A DNA stretch of 64,000 nt, taken from NCBI GenBank assembly GCA_003255025.1, contig QANY01003934.1:1116001-1180000 (forward strand), written 5' to 3'. Every line of letters starts with the position of its first letter. Within the stretch, counting starts at the first letter, position 1. This document shows positions 46,615 through 58,837 of the stretch, piece by piece. The stretch comes from Datisca glomerata (taxonomy: Eukaryota > Streptophyta > Magnoliopsida > Cucurbitales > Datiscaceae). Both the position numbers and the translations under genes were made by a program. Under the pieces are notes generated by a model, which was not told the origin of the DNA, did no database searches, and saw only the letters and a program-made list of their open reading frames with translations.

Positions 46615-47870
46615 TATTGGGGGTTATGCCCTCAAAGCATGTATATTGATATTTTGATATATGAAATTTAAAGATGATTACATTTTTCTTATAATTATTC
46701 TTTTAAATTATTGTTGAATAATTTATACAAAAAACTAAAAATTCCATATTCATTAATGAGACTATGATCTTGTATTAGTATGAGAGGATTAAGATCATAG
46801 ATAATAAATAAAATTGTCTGCAACATATTAAAGTATGAAATCTTTAATAAATGGTTGCTAGTACAGTTCATTAAGTATTATGAATGCGTGTGATCTAAAT
46901 CCGGATCATTGATGTGAATAGACATCTTAGTGAAAATATTTTATATAATAAACTTATTATATATGACATGACCAATGCAAATTAATATGTTTACTAACAT
47001 GCCATTTATCATAAAGATTTAATACACATCAATTCGATGATCATATGTAGATCAGTCTGAATCTTGAGTAGTCGTGAACTCTGATTCATGTCTACTGGAT
47101 TTTTTTATTCACTTGTTAAGGTTTGTTTATTAATCAAGCGAGTGACTTTTGTTTTGGAGATTTAGATATGTGGATGGCTGGGGACATGATCTTACAAGAT
47201 TTAGAATCTAAGCTTTCCTAACGGATCGTATATTGGTTCCATTAACTGTTAATTCTTGATCTGAATGGTTATTGAACTCAGATTTATAATAAGATTATAA
47301 ATTAATCCTTCACTAGTGGATTAATGATACTTAAGGATCAAGAGGTAATTCGAGGGTAAAATGATATTTCTGACAAGATCTAATTTACGAACCAATAATT
47401 GGAGGACAGAACTACATGAAATGATTATATCAGTCTACATGAAATGATTATATTAGTGGACTACATGAAAATATTCTATGATATATTCTATAATCTCTAC
47501 GAGTGCAATTTCATATTTATAGTGAAGTAATAATGAAATTAATAAATAAGATTATTTAATTAATGATTTTAATTAATAAATTAGTTTATTGAAACATAGG
47601 ATTATAGAATATATCATAGAATATTTTGTAAGGATACTTGATATAGACTTTAGGAGGTATATGATTCATAACCTTATATGTTGTAGATTTAACTTATGAA
47701 TATATAATGGATCCTGACTGATTGAAAAAGAGTTTCAGTAAAAGTTTTATTTGGTTATCGTGGCGTTGCGTTTTGTTTTATTAAAAGATTCTATTTTTAT
47801 TAAAAGTTTAATTTTTTAAAAGGCCACGTGCCTCCACGCTTCCGCCTCGCACTCGCAGCAACGGCCAACA
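46615..47870 (+). repeat. copia F 3' LTR (about 1.26 kb)
   Basis: It follows the polypurine tract. The first dinucleotide reads TA instead of TG (TATTGGGGGTTATGCCCTCA). The proposed end is GGCCAACA at 47870. The sequence pairs well with the minus-strand LTR at 62954-63611 (GAGACTATGATCTTGTAT, CAACATATTAAAGTATGAA, GATCCGGATCATTGATGTG-like blocks), which shows they are one family. Confidence 0.75.
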
Positions 47871-48430
47871 TAAACCCTGCTAATAACTCACTCAGGTTCT
47901 TGAATCTTAACCACTTCTTCTCACTCCTTCTTACCTAAACTATCATGTATTCATGGTTTAACTACTAATCTCCTATTTGTTTACAAGTGTTCCAAAGATA
48001 ATAACTACATTGTTTTATTTGATGAATCTTATTTTCTTATTCAGGACAAGGCCTCGGGTCGAGTTCTTTACAAAGGTCTCTGGCAAAATAGGCTTTATCA
48101 CATTCCCTCTTCTATATAGACTCATAAAAGACTGATAAATCTTCTACTTTAGTTTCCTTACATAGAACTAGGGTCTCTGATAGAATCTAGCCTAATAGAC
48201 TTGATCACTCCTCAAACTTTGTTTTTAAGCATATTTATAATAAAATTGGCTTATCTTGTGCTTCTTTATCATTTTCTATTTCTGACAATTGTATATGTAC
48301 AAGTTGCATAATAAGTAAAATGTCAAAATTACCATTTTCTCTATCTCAAATGGTTTATACTTCTCCCTCACAACTTTTGCATAGTGATATCTGGGGGCCA
48401 TCACCTGTTATTTATGTCATATGTTATAAT
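47871..48430 (+). pseudogene. copia D GAG-pre-integrase and start of integrase
   Basis: One frame reads NLLFVYKCSKDNNYIVLFDE, SYFLIQDKASGRVLYKGLWQ, NRLYHIPS (47965-48110), later KIGLSCASLSFSISDNCICT (48240) and LHSDIWGPSPV (48390), the start of the copia integrase core. The reading breaks at 48430, where copia E is inserted, and resumes in frame at 56240 with KYYVSFVDG-type residues. Upstream sequence to 47871 is D-like but degraded. Confidence 0.75.
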
Positions 48431-49990
48431 TGTTGGAATATGTCCATAAAGTAGCATGTAATAACTATTTTTTTGTATTTAATTTCTCAGACATTTGTAT
48501 TACTGAATATTTTATGAATAAATTGAAACTTTTATTTTATTTTAAAGCGTGTTTATAAATTACCCAAGTTCTCGAACTATTGTTAACAAAAGAAGAGTGA
48601 ATAAAAAAGTATCTCCAGACGAACTCTTCTGAAATAGTTCAGATTGATATTCACAGTCTTAGAAACGACTGAGCAATCGATTTCGATTACGACTTTTAGG
48701 TTGAACTATTGGATATCAGTCTTGGGGCATAAGAGTGGAGACTCAAATGGTTAACCTAGACATGTTATCAACATGTTGTATAGACCGGTAATAAATTAGT
48801 TTAGAGCCCAAAACTGTTTATCTAGCTCTAAATCTAATTGTTACACCTTAAGGATATTTTCATAATTACCTTAATCCTGAGATGAATACGTAACTTGACT
48901 TGGTTAATTGTAATCTTTGATATGTCAAATGAGTGAGTTCGAATTACTGGGCAATACCTCAGTTGTTGGGATTGTAATTTAATTAAGTAGGATTTACGTG
49001 ATTCACAGATATAGAAATTCATGGTTGGATTACAAAAGCAAAAATATCACCTTATGCTTTATTGATGGGTGTGTGAATAAATTAACTCGGCCAAGTATGA
49101 GATGAGATGATTCATTAAATAAGACTTGAGAATTGTACGAGTCAATTCACTATAATGTTTTTCTTATTCACAGTCAATAAAAAAATTAAGGAAATAATAA
49201 CAAGAGGAGTAAAATGGTAATTTGATATTCACGATGGATATTATGCTAAAATATTCTGTGGACCATGAAAATAAATAGAGTTTATTTACACCAACAGAAA
49301 ATGTAGCGTCCATGAATCGAGAGTTGATTCGACATCGAACCTATAATGGAGTTGTACGATGTCAGGATTAAATAGGTCAGAAATTTATGGAGATAAATTC
49401 GCCAGGTATTTGAATCCTAAGTTTTATTCATTTAGGTCCATTCAGTCTCAGAAATAGCTCAAAGAATAGGAATATAAAAAACGAACTAAGTTGGACCAAA
49501 ATGTGTTTTGGTACCAAGGCATATTTCTTACACTTATATGTGATAGGTGATGTCACTTAAGTTAGTTAAGTGTAATTGTTGTATTAAATTAATTATTTAT
49601 TATTTTCTGATTATTAGATAATTAGTTAAATAAAATAAATTAATAAATTAATTGATAATGATCAATTACATTTATCAATTGGATTGATGAATTTTGATAA
49701 AACTAAAACTCTAGGAGATCATGTAATCTTCAACAATAGTAGATAATTATGGGAATTTTCAGAAACTTTATAATATATGAGTATATTTGTAAATACTAAA
49801 AATTACTTTTTCATAAATATCTAATAGCAATTTGATTGCAAAGAGATAATGAGTATTAGATACAGTTGTTGTTATCACACACATGAGGAAGAGAAAAAAG
49901 TTTTCTCCTCTCACTACTGTTGCCGTCGAAATTAATCTGAAGAAGGGAAGATTTGATTTTTCTTCTTCAATCGTTTTGAGAGCCCACACT
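48431..49990 (+). repeat. copia E 5' LTR, 3' end deleted
   Basis: Collinear with 54322-55871 at high similarity up to GAGAGCCCACACT, after which the two diverge. The missing part corresponds to 55872-56239. The sequence 49991-50340 (CCCCCCATAGGGGATAGTC near 50057) has no match in the 3' LTR and is unassigned. Confidence 0.8.
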
Positions 49991-50340
49991 GTTAGTCCGT
50001 AGCAACCTTCAAGATTCGATACGTTTGTTAAACACTTAGATTGAAGTACATTGGAACCCCCCATAGGGGATAGTCAATGGGGCCAAGGTGACCAAAACCA
50101 TTGGTGATTGGTTAAGCTACATGTAGAGACATTTGAGCGTTAACTAAATGAGAGGAGTCTCAATGCGATAGGAGATAGTTTGGACTTCATCCTGCAATGA
50201 GACAAGCTATCATTTTTTATCACAAAATCATGGAGGAAATATTTTTTTAATGGATTTTAAAATATTTAGTAGTTGAATCATGCATCATACTTTCCTAAAC
50301 AATTGAACATTTATTTCACCGCTTTATTTATTCTTTTCAG

Positions 50341-51215
50341 TAATCATGTTGACATCCCTTCTATCAACTATTCTTAACGCGAACAAATTCAATGGTGAAA
50401 ATTATGTGGATTGAAAATGAAATCTTGATACCGTACTGAAGGTAGAAAAGCACAAATTTGGGCTCACCACCCCTTGTCCTCTTAAGCCTATTGATGTATC
50501 GACTCAAGAAGAAAATGATGTTTATGCTTCTTGGCTGCAATCTGATGAGATCGTCAGATGTTACATCTTGGCATCTATGAGCAATGTGTTTCAATATGAT
50601 GAGACTGCCACTGATATGATATTAAACATCTACGAAATGTTTGGGGATTAGGGTCGTCAAGTCAGACAGACAACTGTGCGTAACTTCATGAACTGAAGGA
50701 TGGAACCTGGAACTCTTGTCAGAGAACATATGATGTTGATCATAAGTTATCTGAACGAGATGAAGATCATGGGTGCTCAGGTCGATGGCGAGACTCAAGT
50801 GGATATGATTCTAGAGACTTTTCCTAATACCTTTGAGAACTTCAAGCTTAATTATTCGACGAATAAGCTAAACTACTTACTTCCTAAGCTCATGAAGGAG
50901 CTGCAAGCTGTTGAGACCCTGTTTCTGAAAGGCAAGAGGAAATCTGAAAAGGCTAACTTTACTGAAATTAGGTTTTCCACCTCAGCTCTATGAAGAAACA
51001 AAGAAGAGGTCCAAGGAAAGTGAAGAAGCGGATGACAGGAGCTGCAAAAGGTAAGAGAACCGCGAGAGTAAACAAGTCGAAAGACACGTGTCATCATTAT
51101 GGAGCTACTGGTCATTGGAAATTCAACTTCCCAGAGTATCTCAAAGGGTTGAGATCTAAATGTATAGTAATGGTTACTAAGGCATGTTATGTAGCTAACT
51201 CTACTTTTTCTTAGA
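50341..51215 (+). pseudogene. copia E gag
   Basis: Blocks read NANKFNGENY, KFGLTTPCPLKPIDVSTQEE, ASWLQSDEIVRCYILASMSN, TGTLVREHMMLIISYLNEMK-like (50700 on) and LNYLLPKLMKELQAVETLF, as in copia gag (UBN2-type) proteins. The zinc knuckle reads TCHHYGATGHWKFNFPEYL (about 51088), so two of the three Cys of CX2CX4HX4C are changed (Tyr and Phe), only the first Cys and the His remaining. Several stops are present. Confidence 0.8.
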
Positions 51216-54200
51216 TTGTAGACTTTTCAGCTACTAACCACATCTGTTACTCCCTACAAGAGTTCAGGAAAATCTGAAGGCTTGGCGAGGGCTCAACTTC
51301 TATTGGAGGAATGAAGCAGTAGTATCAGCCACATTAGTGAGAACTTTTAAATTATGTTTTAAGAAACATTTTATTATTTTACATGATCTTTATCATGTCC
51401 CAAGTTTTGGGAAGAATTTGATTTCTATTAGTTCATTCATTGAGCAAGAATTTGATCTGAAATTCATTGATAAAGATATTAAAAATTTTAGAAATGAATG
51501 TTTAATTATTATCGCACGAATGATTAATAAATTGCATCACATAAAACCTATAGTACCCATGATTTATGACACTGAAATGAATATCGATCCACATATGAAT
51601 AGTAAAAGGTTAAAGTATGACTCAACCGATCTAACATATCAGTGGCACTTACATTTTGGACATATTAGCCTATACAGGATTAAAAGACTTATGAAGGATG
51701 GTCCTTTATAATCTTTAAGTGTGGGTTCAATACCCACATGTGAATCCTGTATAGAAGGCAAAATGACCAAGAGACATTTTTCATCAAAAGGTGAAAGAGC
51801 CACTTAATGCCTTCAACTCATACATAGTGATGTATGTGGACCATTGAATATCCAAGCAAGAGGAGGTTATGAATACTTTGTAACCTTCATTAACGACTAC
51901 TCACATTTTTATCATGTTTATTTAATGCATAAAAAGTATGAAACCATTGAAATGTTCAAAGAATATAAGGCCTTGGTTGAAAAGCAATTAGAAAAACAAA
52001 TCTAAACGCTACGATTTGATTGTGGTGGAGAGTAGTTGCTAGAAGAGTTCAAGGACTTTCTTAAGGAAGAATGTATTCTTTCTCAGCTTACAGCACCTGA
52101 TACGCCATAATCAAATGGTGTGTCAGAGAGAATGAATCAAATTCTGATGGATATGGTTAGATCCATGAAGAATTACTCATCCCTCCCAGATTCGTTCTGG
52201 GGATGTCTTACTAACAACGACATATATTCTGAACCAAGTTTCATAAAAAATGGTGTCTGGTACACCATATGAATATATGGTATGAGAGAAAGTCATCCAT
52301 TCACCATTTTAGAATATGGGGTTGCTCAGTACATGTTCTAAGACCGAAGACAGGCAAGTTGGCCAGTCATTCAGAAGATAGGCAAGTTGGCCAGTCGTTC
52401 AGAATTGTGTATGTTTGTAGGATATCTTATGGGAACGAAGTGGTATATCTTCTACAATATGACTAACAAAAAAACATTCATTAGCATGAATGCTTGTTTT
52501 CTTGATGATGATTATATTAAAAGTGTACTATCGAGAAGCACATTTGTTCTAGATAAGTTATTGAGTGGGAGAAAACCGACTCCCCAATCAGAAATTATTT
52601 CTGATTCAATAATACAAGAACCATGACAAGAGCCAGAGACCATGGAGCACGTAATGGGAGAGTTATGAGACAACCTAAAAGATACATGTCCTATGGAGAA
52701 GCTTTGACAAATGTTTCAAACAAGGACCTAGATGAACCAATCTCTTACTCGGAGGCCATGGCTGGTCCTGAAGCAAACTTATGGTAAGAAGCCATGAACG
52801 TTGAGATACATTTGATGTACTCGAACGGAGTCTGAAAACTTATAGATCCTTTTGAAGGGATAAAACTCGTAGGAAGCAAATAGATCTATATAAAGTAAAT
52901 ATGTCAGGATGGGAATATAGAGACATTCAAAGTTAGGCTAGTAGCCAAGGGCTACACCCAAAAGGAAAGTGTAGACTACGAGGATACCTTCTCACTAGTA
53001 GCCATGATTAAATCCATATGAATCATTTTGTCCATTGTACTGCTCTGGATTATGAAATCTGAGAAATGGACGTCAAGACTGCCTTTCTAAATGGCAATCT
53101 TGAAGAGCGCATTTATATGGCTCAACCAGACGGGTTCATGGAGAAAGGCTAAGACGGAAAATTTTGTGAACTGCAGAAGTCCATTTATGGACTTAAAAAG
53201 TGTCACAGTCGTGGAATATTAGATTCAAAAAAACTGTTAAGAACTATGGTTTTGAACAGTTGGTGGACAAACCCAGTGTGTATAAGTTAATACATAAAAG
53301 GGAGGTGGTTTTTTTAGTCTTGTATATAGATGATATTCTACTCATTGGGAATGATGTAGAAAAATATCTTATGTCAAGTTTTGGCTTGCAAAGAAATTTG
53401 ACATGAAGGATCTTGGAGAAACTGCATTTGTCTTAGGTATTCAGATATTTTGAGATCGAAAAAATAGACAATTGACACTTTCTCAAGCATCTAATATTGA
53501 TAAGATGTTCGATCACTTCAATATGTAAAACTCTAAGAAGAGATTTATTCCTTCTAGACATGGAGTCAGCCTCTCCAAGGAGAAGTCTCTCAAGACTCCT
53601 CAAGAAGAGGAAGACATGGGAATGATACCCTATTCCTCAGCCGTAGGAATCCTCATGTACGTGATGCTTTGCACTAGACCTATATTTGCTATGTCATGGG
53701 TGTAGTAAGTTGTTTTTAATCTAATCCTGGAATCAAGCATCGAAATGTCGCAAAGCATATCCTTAAGTATCTTAGGAGAACAAGAAATTACATACTTGTG
53801 TATTCAGGTAGTGACTTTACTTGTGTATTCAGGTAGTGACTTGAATATGATGGGGTATTCAAATTCTAATTTTCAAGATGATAAAGACTCGAGGAAGTCC
53901 ACTTCAAGATCGATGTTCATCCTGAATGGTACAAAAATTATATGGAGAATTACCAAGTAATCTTGCATTGCTGATTCTAACATGGAAGCTGAATATGTCG
54001 TAGCTTGTGAAGCTCCAAAGAAGGCTGTATGGTTTAGGAAGTTCTTGAAAACTCTAAAAGTAATTCCAGACATTGACAAGCTCATGGAGCTGTAGCAAAT
54101 TCGAAGGAACCTAGAATCCATAAGAGATCGAAACACATAGAACGTAAATATCACCTAATTAGAGAGATTGTTAAACATGGAGACGTGGTTGTGCATATTT

Positions 54201-54310
54201 CGACGGTTAACAACCTAGCAGATCCATTCACGAAGACTTTAAGCAATAAAGTTTTTTATGGTCATCTAGAGGGCTTGGGGATAAGAGATTGTACACATCT
54301 ACTTTAGTCC
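51216..54310 (+). pseudogene. copia E pol (protease, integrase, reverse transcriptase, RNase H)
   Basis: Protease remains near 51220-51300 are weak. GAG-pre-integrase WHLHFGHISLYRIKRLMKDG (51640), integrase IHSDVCGPLNIQARGGYEYF (51820) and SNGVSERMNQILMDMVRSMK (52110), [22 protein letters not shown] (52945), YIDDILLIGND (53325), MKDLGETAFVLGIQIF (53400), RNase H SRKSTSRSMFILNGTKIIW (53890) and ERKYHLIREIVKHGD (54140) follow in the usual order. The RT catalytic motif is present as YIDD. There are many stops and shifts, one of them from a 28-bp tandem duplication at 52352-52407. Confidence 0.85.
52352..52407 (+). repeat. 28-bp tandem duplication in copia E
   Basis: AGGCAAGTTGGCCAGTCATT (then CAGAAGAT) at 52352 is repeated at 52380 with one change. 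As 28 is not divisible by three, it shifts the frame. Confidence 0.9.
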
Positions 54311-54321
54311 AAGTGGGAGAT

Positions 54322-56239
54322 TGTTGAAATATGTTCATAAAGTAGCGTGTAATAACCATTTATTTGTATTTAGTTATTTCTCATAAATTTGTATTACTGA
54401 ATTTTTTATGAATATATTGAAAGTTTTATTTTAAATCAAAGCGTATTTATAAATTCCGCCCATGAACCGTCGGATCTGGAACTATTGTTAACAAAAGAAG
54501 AGTGAAGACAGAAGCGTCTCTAGACGAACTCTTTTGAAATAGTTTAGAACGATATTCACAATCTTAGGATCGATTGAGAAATCGAATCTGATTATGACTG
54601 TTAGGTTGAACCGTTGGATGTTAGTCTTGGGGAATAAGAGTGGAGACTCAAATGGCTAACCTGGACATGTTATAAACATGTTGAATAGACCGCTAACAAA
54701 TTAGTTTAGAGCCCAAAACCGTTTACCTAGCTATAAATCTAATTGTTACACCATAAGGGTATTTTCATAATTACCTTAATCCTGAGATGAATACATAACT
54801 TGACTTGGTTCGTTACAATCTTTGATATGTCAAATGAGTGATTTTGAATTGGCGGGCAATACCTCGATGTTGGGATTGTAATTTAATTAAGTAGGAGTTG
54901 TGTGATTTAGAGATACAAATATTCGTGGTTGGATTGTGAAAGTAACGATATCACCTTATGTTTTATTGATGGGTGTGTGAATAAATTACCTTGGCCAAGT
55001 ATTCGATGAAATGGGTCATTGAATAAGACTTGTGAGTTGTACGAGACATTCACTGTAATGTCTTTCTTATTCACAGTTACTAAATGAGTTCAGAAAATAA
55101 TAACAAAATGGGTAAAATGGTAATTTTAAATTCCACTCTTGTTACTAATATTTATGATGAGTATTATGTTAAAATGGACCGTGGAAATAAATAGAGTTGA
55201 TTTACATCAATAGAAAATGTAGCGTGCATGAATCGAAAGTTGATTCGGCATCGAATCTATAGTGGTCGTACGATGTCAGGATTAAATAGGATGAAAATTT
55301 ATGGAAATAAATTTGTGGGGTATTGAATCCTAAGCTTTGTTCATGTGGGTCCATTTAATCTCAGAAATAACTCAAAGAACAAGAGTAGAAAAATGAACTA
55401 AGTTGGACCAAAATGTGCTTTGGTGACAAAGTATATTTCCTACACCTATATGTGATAAGTAATGCCACTTATGTTAGTTAAGTGTAATTGTTGTATTGAA
55501 TTAATTAATTATTATTTATTATTTTCTAGTTATTATATAATTAGTTAAATAAAATAAATTAATTAGTTAATTGATGATGATCAATTACATTTATCAATTG
55601 GATTGATGAATTTCGATACAACTAAAACTCTAGGAGATCATGTAATTTTCTAATATATGGGTATATTTGTAAATACTAAAAATTACTTTTTGATAAATAT
55701 CTAATAGCAATTTGATTGTAAAGAGATAATGAGTATTAGATACAGTTGTTGTTATTAACACACAAGAGGAAGAGAAAAAAAATTTCTCCTCTTACTACTA
55801 TCGCCATTGAAATTAATCTGAAGAAGAGAATATTTGATTTTTCTTCTTCAATTATTTTGAGAGCCCACACTTAAATTTCTACATAAAAAAATTCTTCTGA
55901 GACATCTTTCTGAAATTAATGAGTGGTTGTTGGTGGACTAATTCGTAAATCATTTGTGGAAGATCAAGTTCGTGATTTTGATCTTAAAGCTTAAAGAACA
56001 CGAAGAACGCTCGAGGGAGTTCCACCAATTCAAAAATTATCTGATACAGATAAAAAGTGAAAATTGTTTTCCCTTAATCTATTCATTTTAGTATCGTATA
56101 TGCATGATCAAACTAAAATTAGTTTTAAATTATTTAATATGATTAAATAAGTTAAATCATTTTTTTTGTATTCCGCCCACGAACCGTTCGTGGTTCAAAT
56201 AAAATTTTATTTAATTTTTAAAATCGATCGATCCTAGCA
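54322..56239 (+). repeat. copia E 3' LTR (about 1.9 kb)
   Basis: It starts TGTTGAAATATG after the polypurine tract AAGTGGGAGAT. The proposed end is CCTAGCA at 56239, followed by the target duplication ATAAG. Internal copies of ATTCCGCCCA(C/T)GAACCGT occur at 54457 and 56170. Confidence 0.8.
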
Positions 56240-58540
56240 ATAAGTACTATGTATCATTTGTGGATGGCATGTGTAGATACATTTGGATATTTCCTATGGT
56301 CTAAAAGTCTGAGGTCTCTCTTATCTTCCAAATGTTTAACCTTTTCTAGAAAATTTATTGTCTAAACAGGTTAAAGCCTTAAGGACAGTTGGAAGAGGTG
56401 AATAATCTAGTTTGTCCTCTAAGTCCTATCTTGAAAAACATGGTATTTTCCACCAAAAATCCTGTCCCTACACACCTGAACAGAATGAGGTTGTAGAGAA
56501 GAAACACAAATACTTAGTAGAGACTATGTTATCTTTACTTCAAACTGGATCTCTCCCTTTACAATTCCAGTATAGTACTTTTGCTACTGCATTGTTTTTT
56601 ATTAATATAATGCTTATTGTGCCCTCAATAATAAATGTCCCTTTGAGATTCTGTTTGGAAGGATTACTGATTACAAACATCTTAGAGTTTTAGGATGTGC
56701 TTGTTACCCATGTCTTAAACCTTACACAACACCTAAATTGCAATCTAAATCTGTTCAATGCGTTTTCGTTGGCTATGTAATAGATTGCAAAGACTATATA
56801 TGTTATGATCCTATAACTGGTAAAACATATACCTCTAGGCATGTTATCTTTGATGAAAATACCTTTCCCTATCAAAATATTCTTACGAAATCTGTTGATA
56901 TATCACAGCTACATAAAACAGTCTAAAATGGTCAAACTGAACCAGATCTAAATCTGGTGTTTCTAAGAAAAGAACCTTTGTTGTTTCATACATGTCCAAA
57001 ATTGCCGAACCCGTATCTTTCATTACTGCATCTAAAATTCCAGAATGGAATATTGTAATGGAAGAAGAACATAAGGCCTTGAAAACTCAAAATACTTGGT
57101 CCTTAGTTCCTTTACCGAACGACAAAAACCTTGTTGGCTGCAAATGAGTATACAAGTTAAAGCATAATCCAGATGAGTCTATTTCTAGATACAAGGCTAG
57201 ATTAGTGGCTAAGGGCTACCACCAAGGGGAAGGATTTTTCTATAATGAAATCTTTAGTCCATTAATTAAAAAGCCTACTGTTAGAATCATTCTCCCTCTT
57301 GTAGCATATTATAATTGGCCCCCGGTAATTAGATGTCAAAAATGCTTTCTTACGAGGCTTATTAAATGAAGAGGTTTACATGGAGCAAACCATCTGAATT
57401 TGTTAGTTTTGTCCATCCTAACTATGTTTGCCAGTTACACAAGTCTCTCTATGGCCTAAAACAAGCTCCAAGAGCTTGATTTGATAGGTTCACCTCTCAT
57501 CTTCTCACTCTTGGATTCAATGCCTCACAGGTAGATTCAACTCTCTTTGCCAAGGCTGAAGCTAAGTCTTTTACCTATCTTCTCCTTTATGTTGATGATA
57601 TCATTTTAACAGGTGCTAATACTGCTTGTATCAATCAACTTATTCATGATCTCGATTAGAACTTGAGATGACAGATCTAGGAAGTCTTAAATATTTGCTA
57701 GGTCTTAAGATAACTAGGTCTGCCACTAGAATTTTTGTTAACCAATATAGATATGATTTAGATCTTCTTTCAAAGGCTGGAATGATTAATGCCAAACCAT
57801 GTAGCTCACATTGTTCTACAAAATCTCTTCTTTACAGTCATGTTGGTTCACCTTTATCAGACATTACTGAATATAGAAATATTGTTGGTTCTTTGCGATA
57901 CTTAACTTTTACTAGGCCCGATATTAATCTAGTTGTTAATTGTGTGTGTCAATTTATGCATGCCCCTACTTCTACACATTTTACTGCTATTAAAGGGATT
58001 CTAAGATACATTGCAGGTACTGTGAACTATGGGATAAACTTTAAGCTAGGATCTCTCAATGTTCAAGCATTCAGTGATGCTGATTGAGCAGGAGATCCAT
58101 TGGATTAGAGATCCACGATAGGTTTTATCATCTTTCTAGGAGCTAATCCAATCTCTTTGAGTGCAAAGAAACAATCCACGATTGCTAGGTCATCCACTGA
58201 AGCTGAATACAAAGCACTGACAAATACAACTGCATAATTAAGATAGATAAGATAGATCCTTATGATTTGCACTTTTTCTTATCTTCTCCTCCTACTTTAT
58301 ATTGTGATATAACTTTTGTAATTTCTTTAGCTTCTACTCGCATTTTCATGCTAGAACTAAGTATGTTAGAGAATGATTTTCACTTTGTCAAGGAAAGAGT
58401 AGTTAAGAAGGATCTTCAAGTCAAACACATAGACTCCAAGGATCAACTTATAGATCTCTTTACAAAACCTCTTTCAACACCTCAGTTTACATTCTTAACG
58501 AACAAACAAATACTCTTCATCCCTGGTATCAGTTTGAGGG
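56240..58540 (+). pseudogene. copia D integrase, reverse transcriptase and RNase H
   Basis: The D reading resumes with KYYVSFVDGMCRYIWIFPMV (56243). Then come the integrase tail SYLEKHGIFHQKSCPYTPEQ, NEVVEKKHKYLVETMLSLL (56420-56540), SVQCVFVGYVIDCKDYICYD (56755), RT ISRYKARLVAKGYHQGEGFF (57183), LLYVDDIILTGAN (57585), LGSLKYLLGLKITRSATRIF (57680), ARTRPDINLVV-like motifs, and RNase H SDADW-equivalent (SDAD then TGA, 58075). [11 protein letters not shown] (58195) and the final KHIDSKDQLIDLFTKPLSTP (58425) follow. Several stops and shifts are present. The catalytic YVDD remains. PPT at 58531-58544 leads into the 3' LTR. Confidence 0.85.
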
Positions 58541-58544
58541 AGGA

Positions 58545-58832
58545 TGTTAAGAGTAATGTTAAGTATATTAACATGTATAATAATATTGATAGTATTAAGC
58601 CTATAGTAGTTAATTAGCTCTTGTATATAGCTCCTGAATATAGCCGTTATTTCTCAGTTGCTGGCCATATGTAGGAGTCTATTTTCTCTTTCTTCAGTTA
58701 ATAATTATTATTCAGATTTACTTTCTTTTCTCCTCTTCTTTCTTCTTCTTTCTCTGCAATCTTTCTACTGCAATTACTTCCTTCTTCTCTCTCGCAACTA
58801 TGTCATCTTCTATCTTTCTACCATTCTCTTCA
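58545..58832 (+). repeat. copia D 3' LTR (288 bp)
   Basis: TGTTAAGAGTAATG... to ...CATTCTCTTCA. It follows the purine tract and precedes TATAT (target duplication) and then the remainder of the 34-bp repeat unit. It contains a pyrimidine-rich TTTCTCCTCTTC stretch. It is the reference copy for the split 5' LTR. Confidence 0.88.
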
Positions 58833-58837
58833 TATAT

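Larger units (their letters stand above)
48431..56239 (+). mobile_element. Ty1/copia element E, nearly full length, inside integrase of D
   Basis: The 5' LTR starts TGTTGGAATATGTCCATAAA (48431); the 3' LTR starts TGTTGAAATATGTTCATAAA (54322) after AAGTGGGAGAT. The target duplication is ATAAT (48426-48430) against ATAAG (56240-56244). The inner part encodes gag and pol in canonical copia order with many stops. The 5' LTR lacks the last 330 bp or so that the 3' LTR has, together with any primer-binding site. The insertion splits the integrase frame of D, which resumes beyond it. Confidence 0.85.
29823..58832 (+). mobile_element. Ty1/copia element D, split by a MULE and other retroelements (29 kb footprint)
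   Basis: D's own parts are: 5' LTR start (29823-29867), 5' LTR middle (44058-44159), GAG-pre-integrase region (about 47871-48430), integrase to RNase H (56240-58540), polypurine tract AGTTTGAGGGAGGA (58531-58544) and 3' LTR (58545-58832). Target duplication is GATAT (29818-29822) against TATAT (58833-58837), and the interrupted 34-bp repeat unit resumes after it. The rest of the 5' LTR, the primer-binding site and gag are missing. The two LTRs differ by several substitutions and a 19-bp deletion in the 5' copy, so the insertion is old. Confidence 0.85.
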
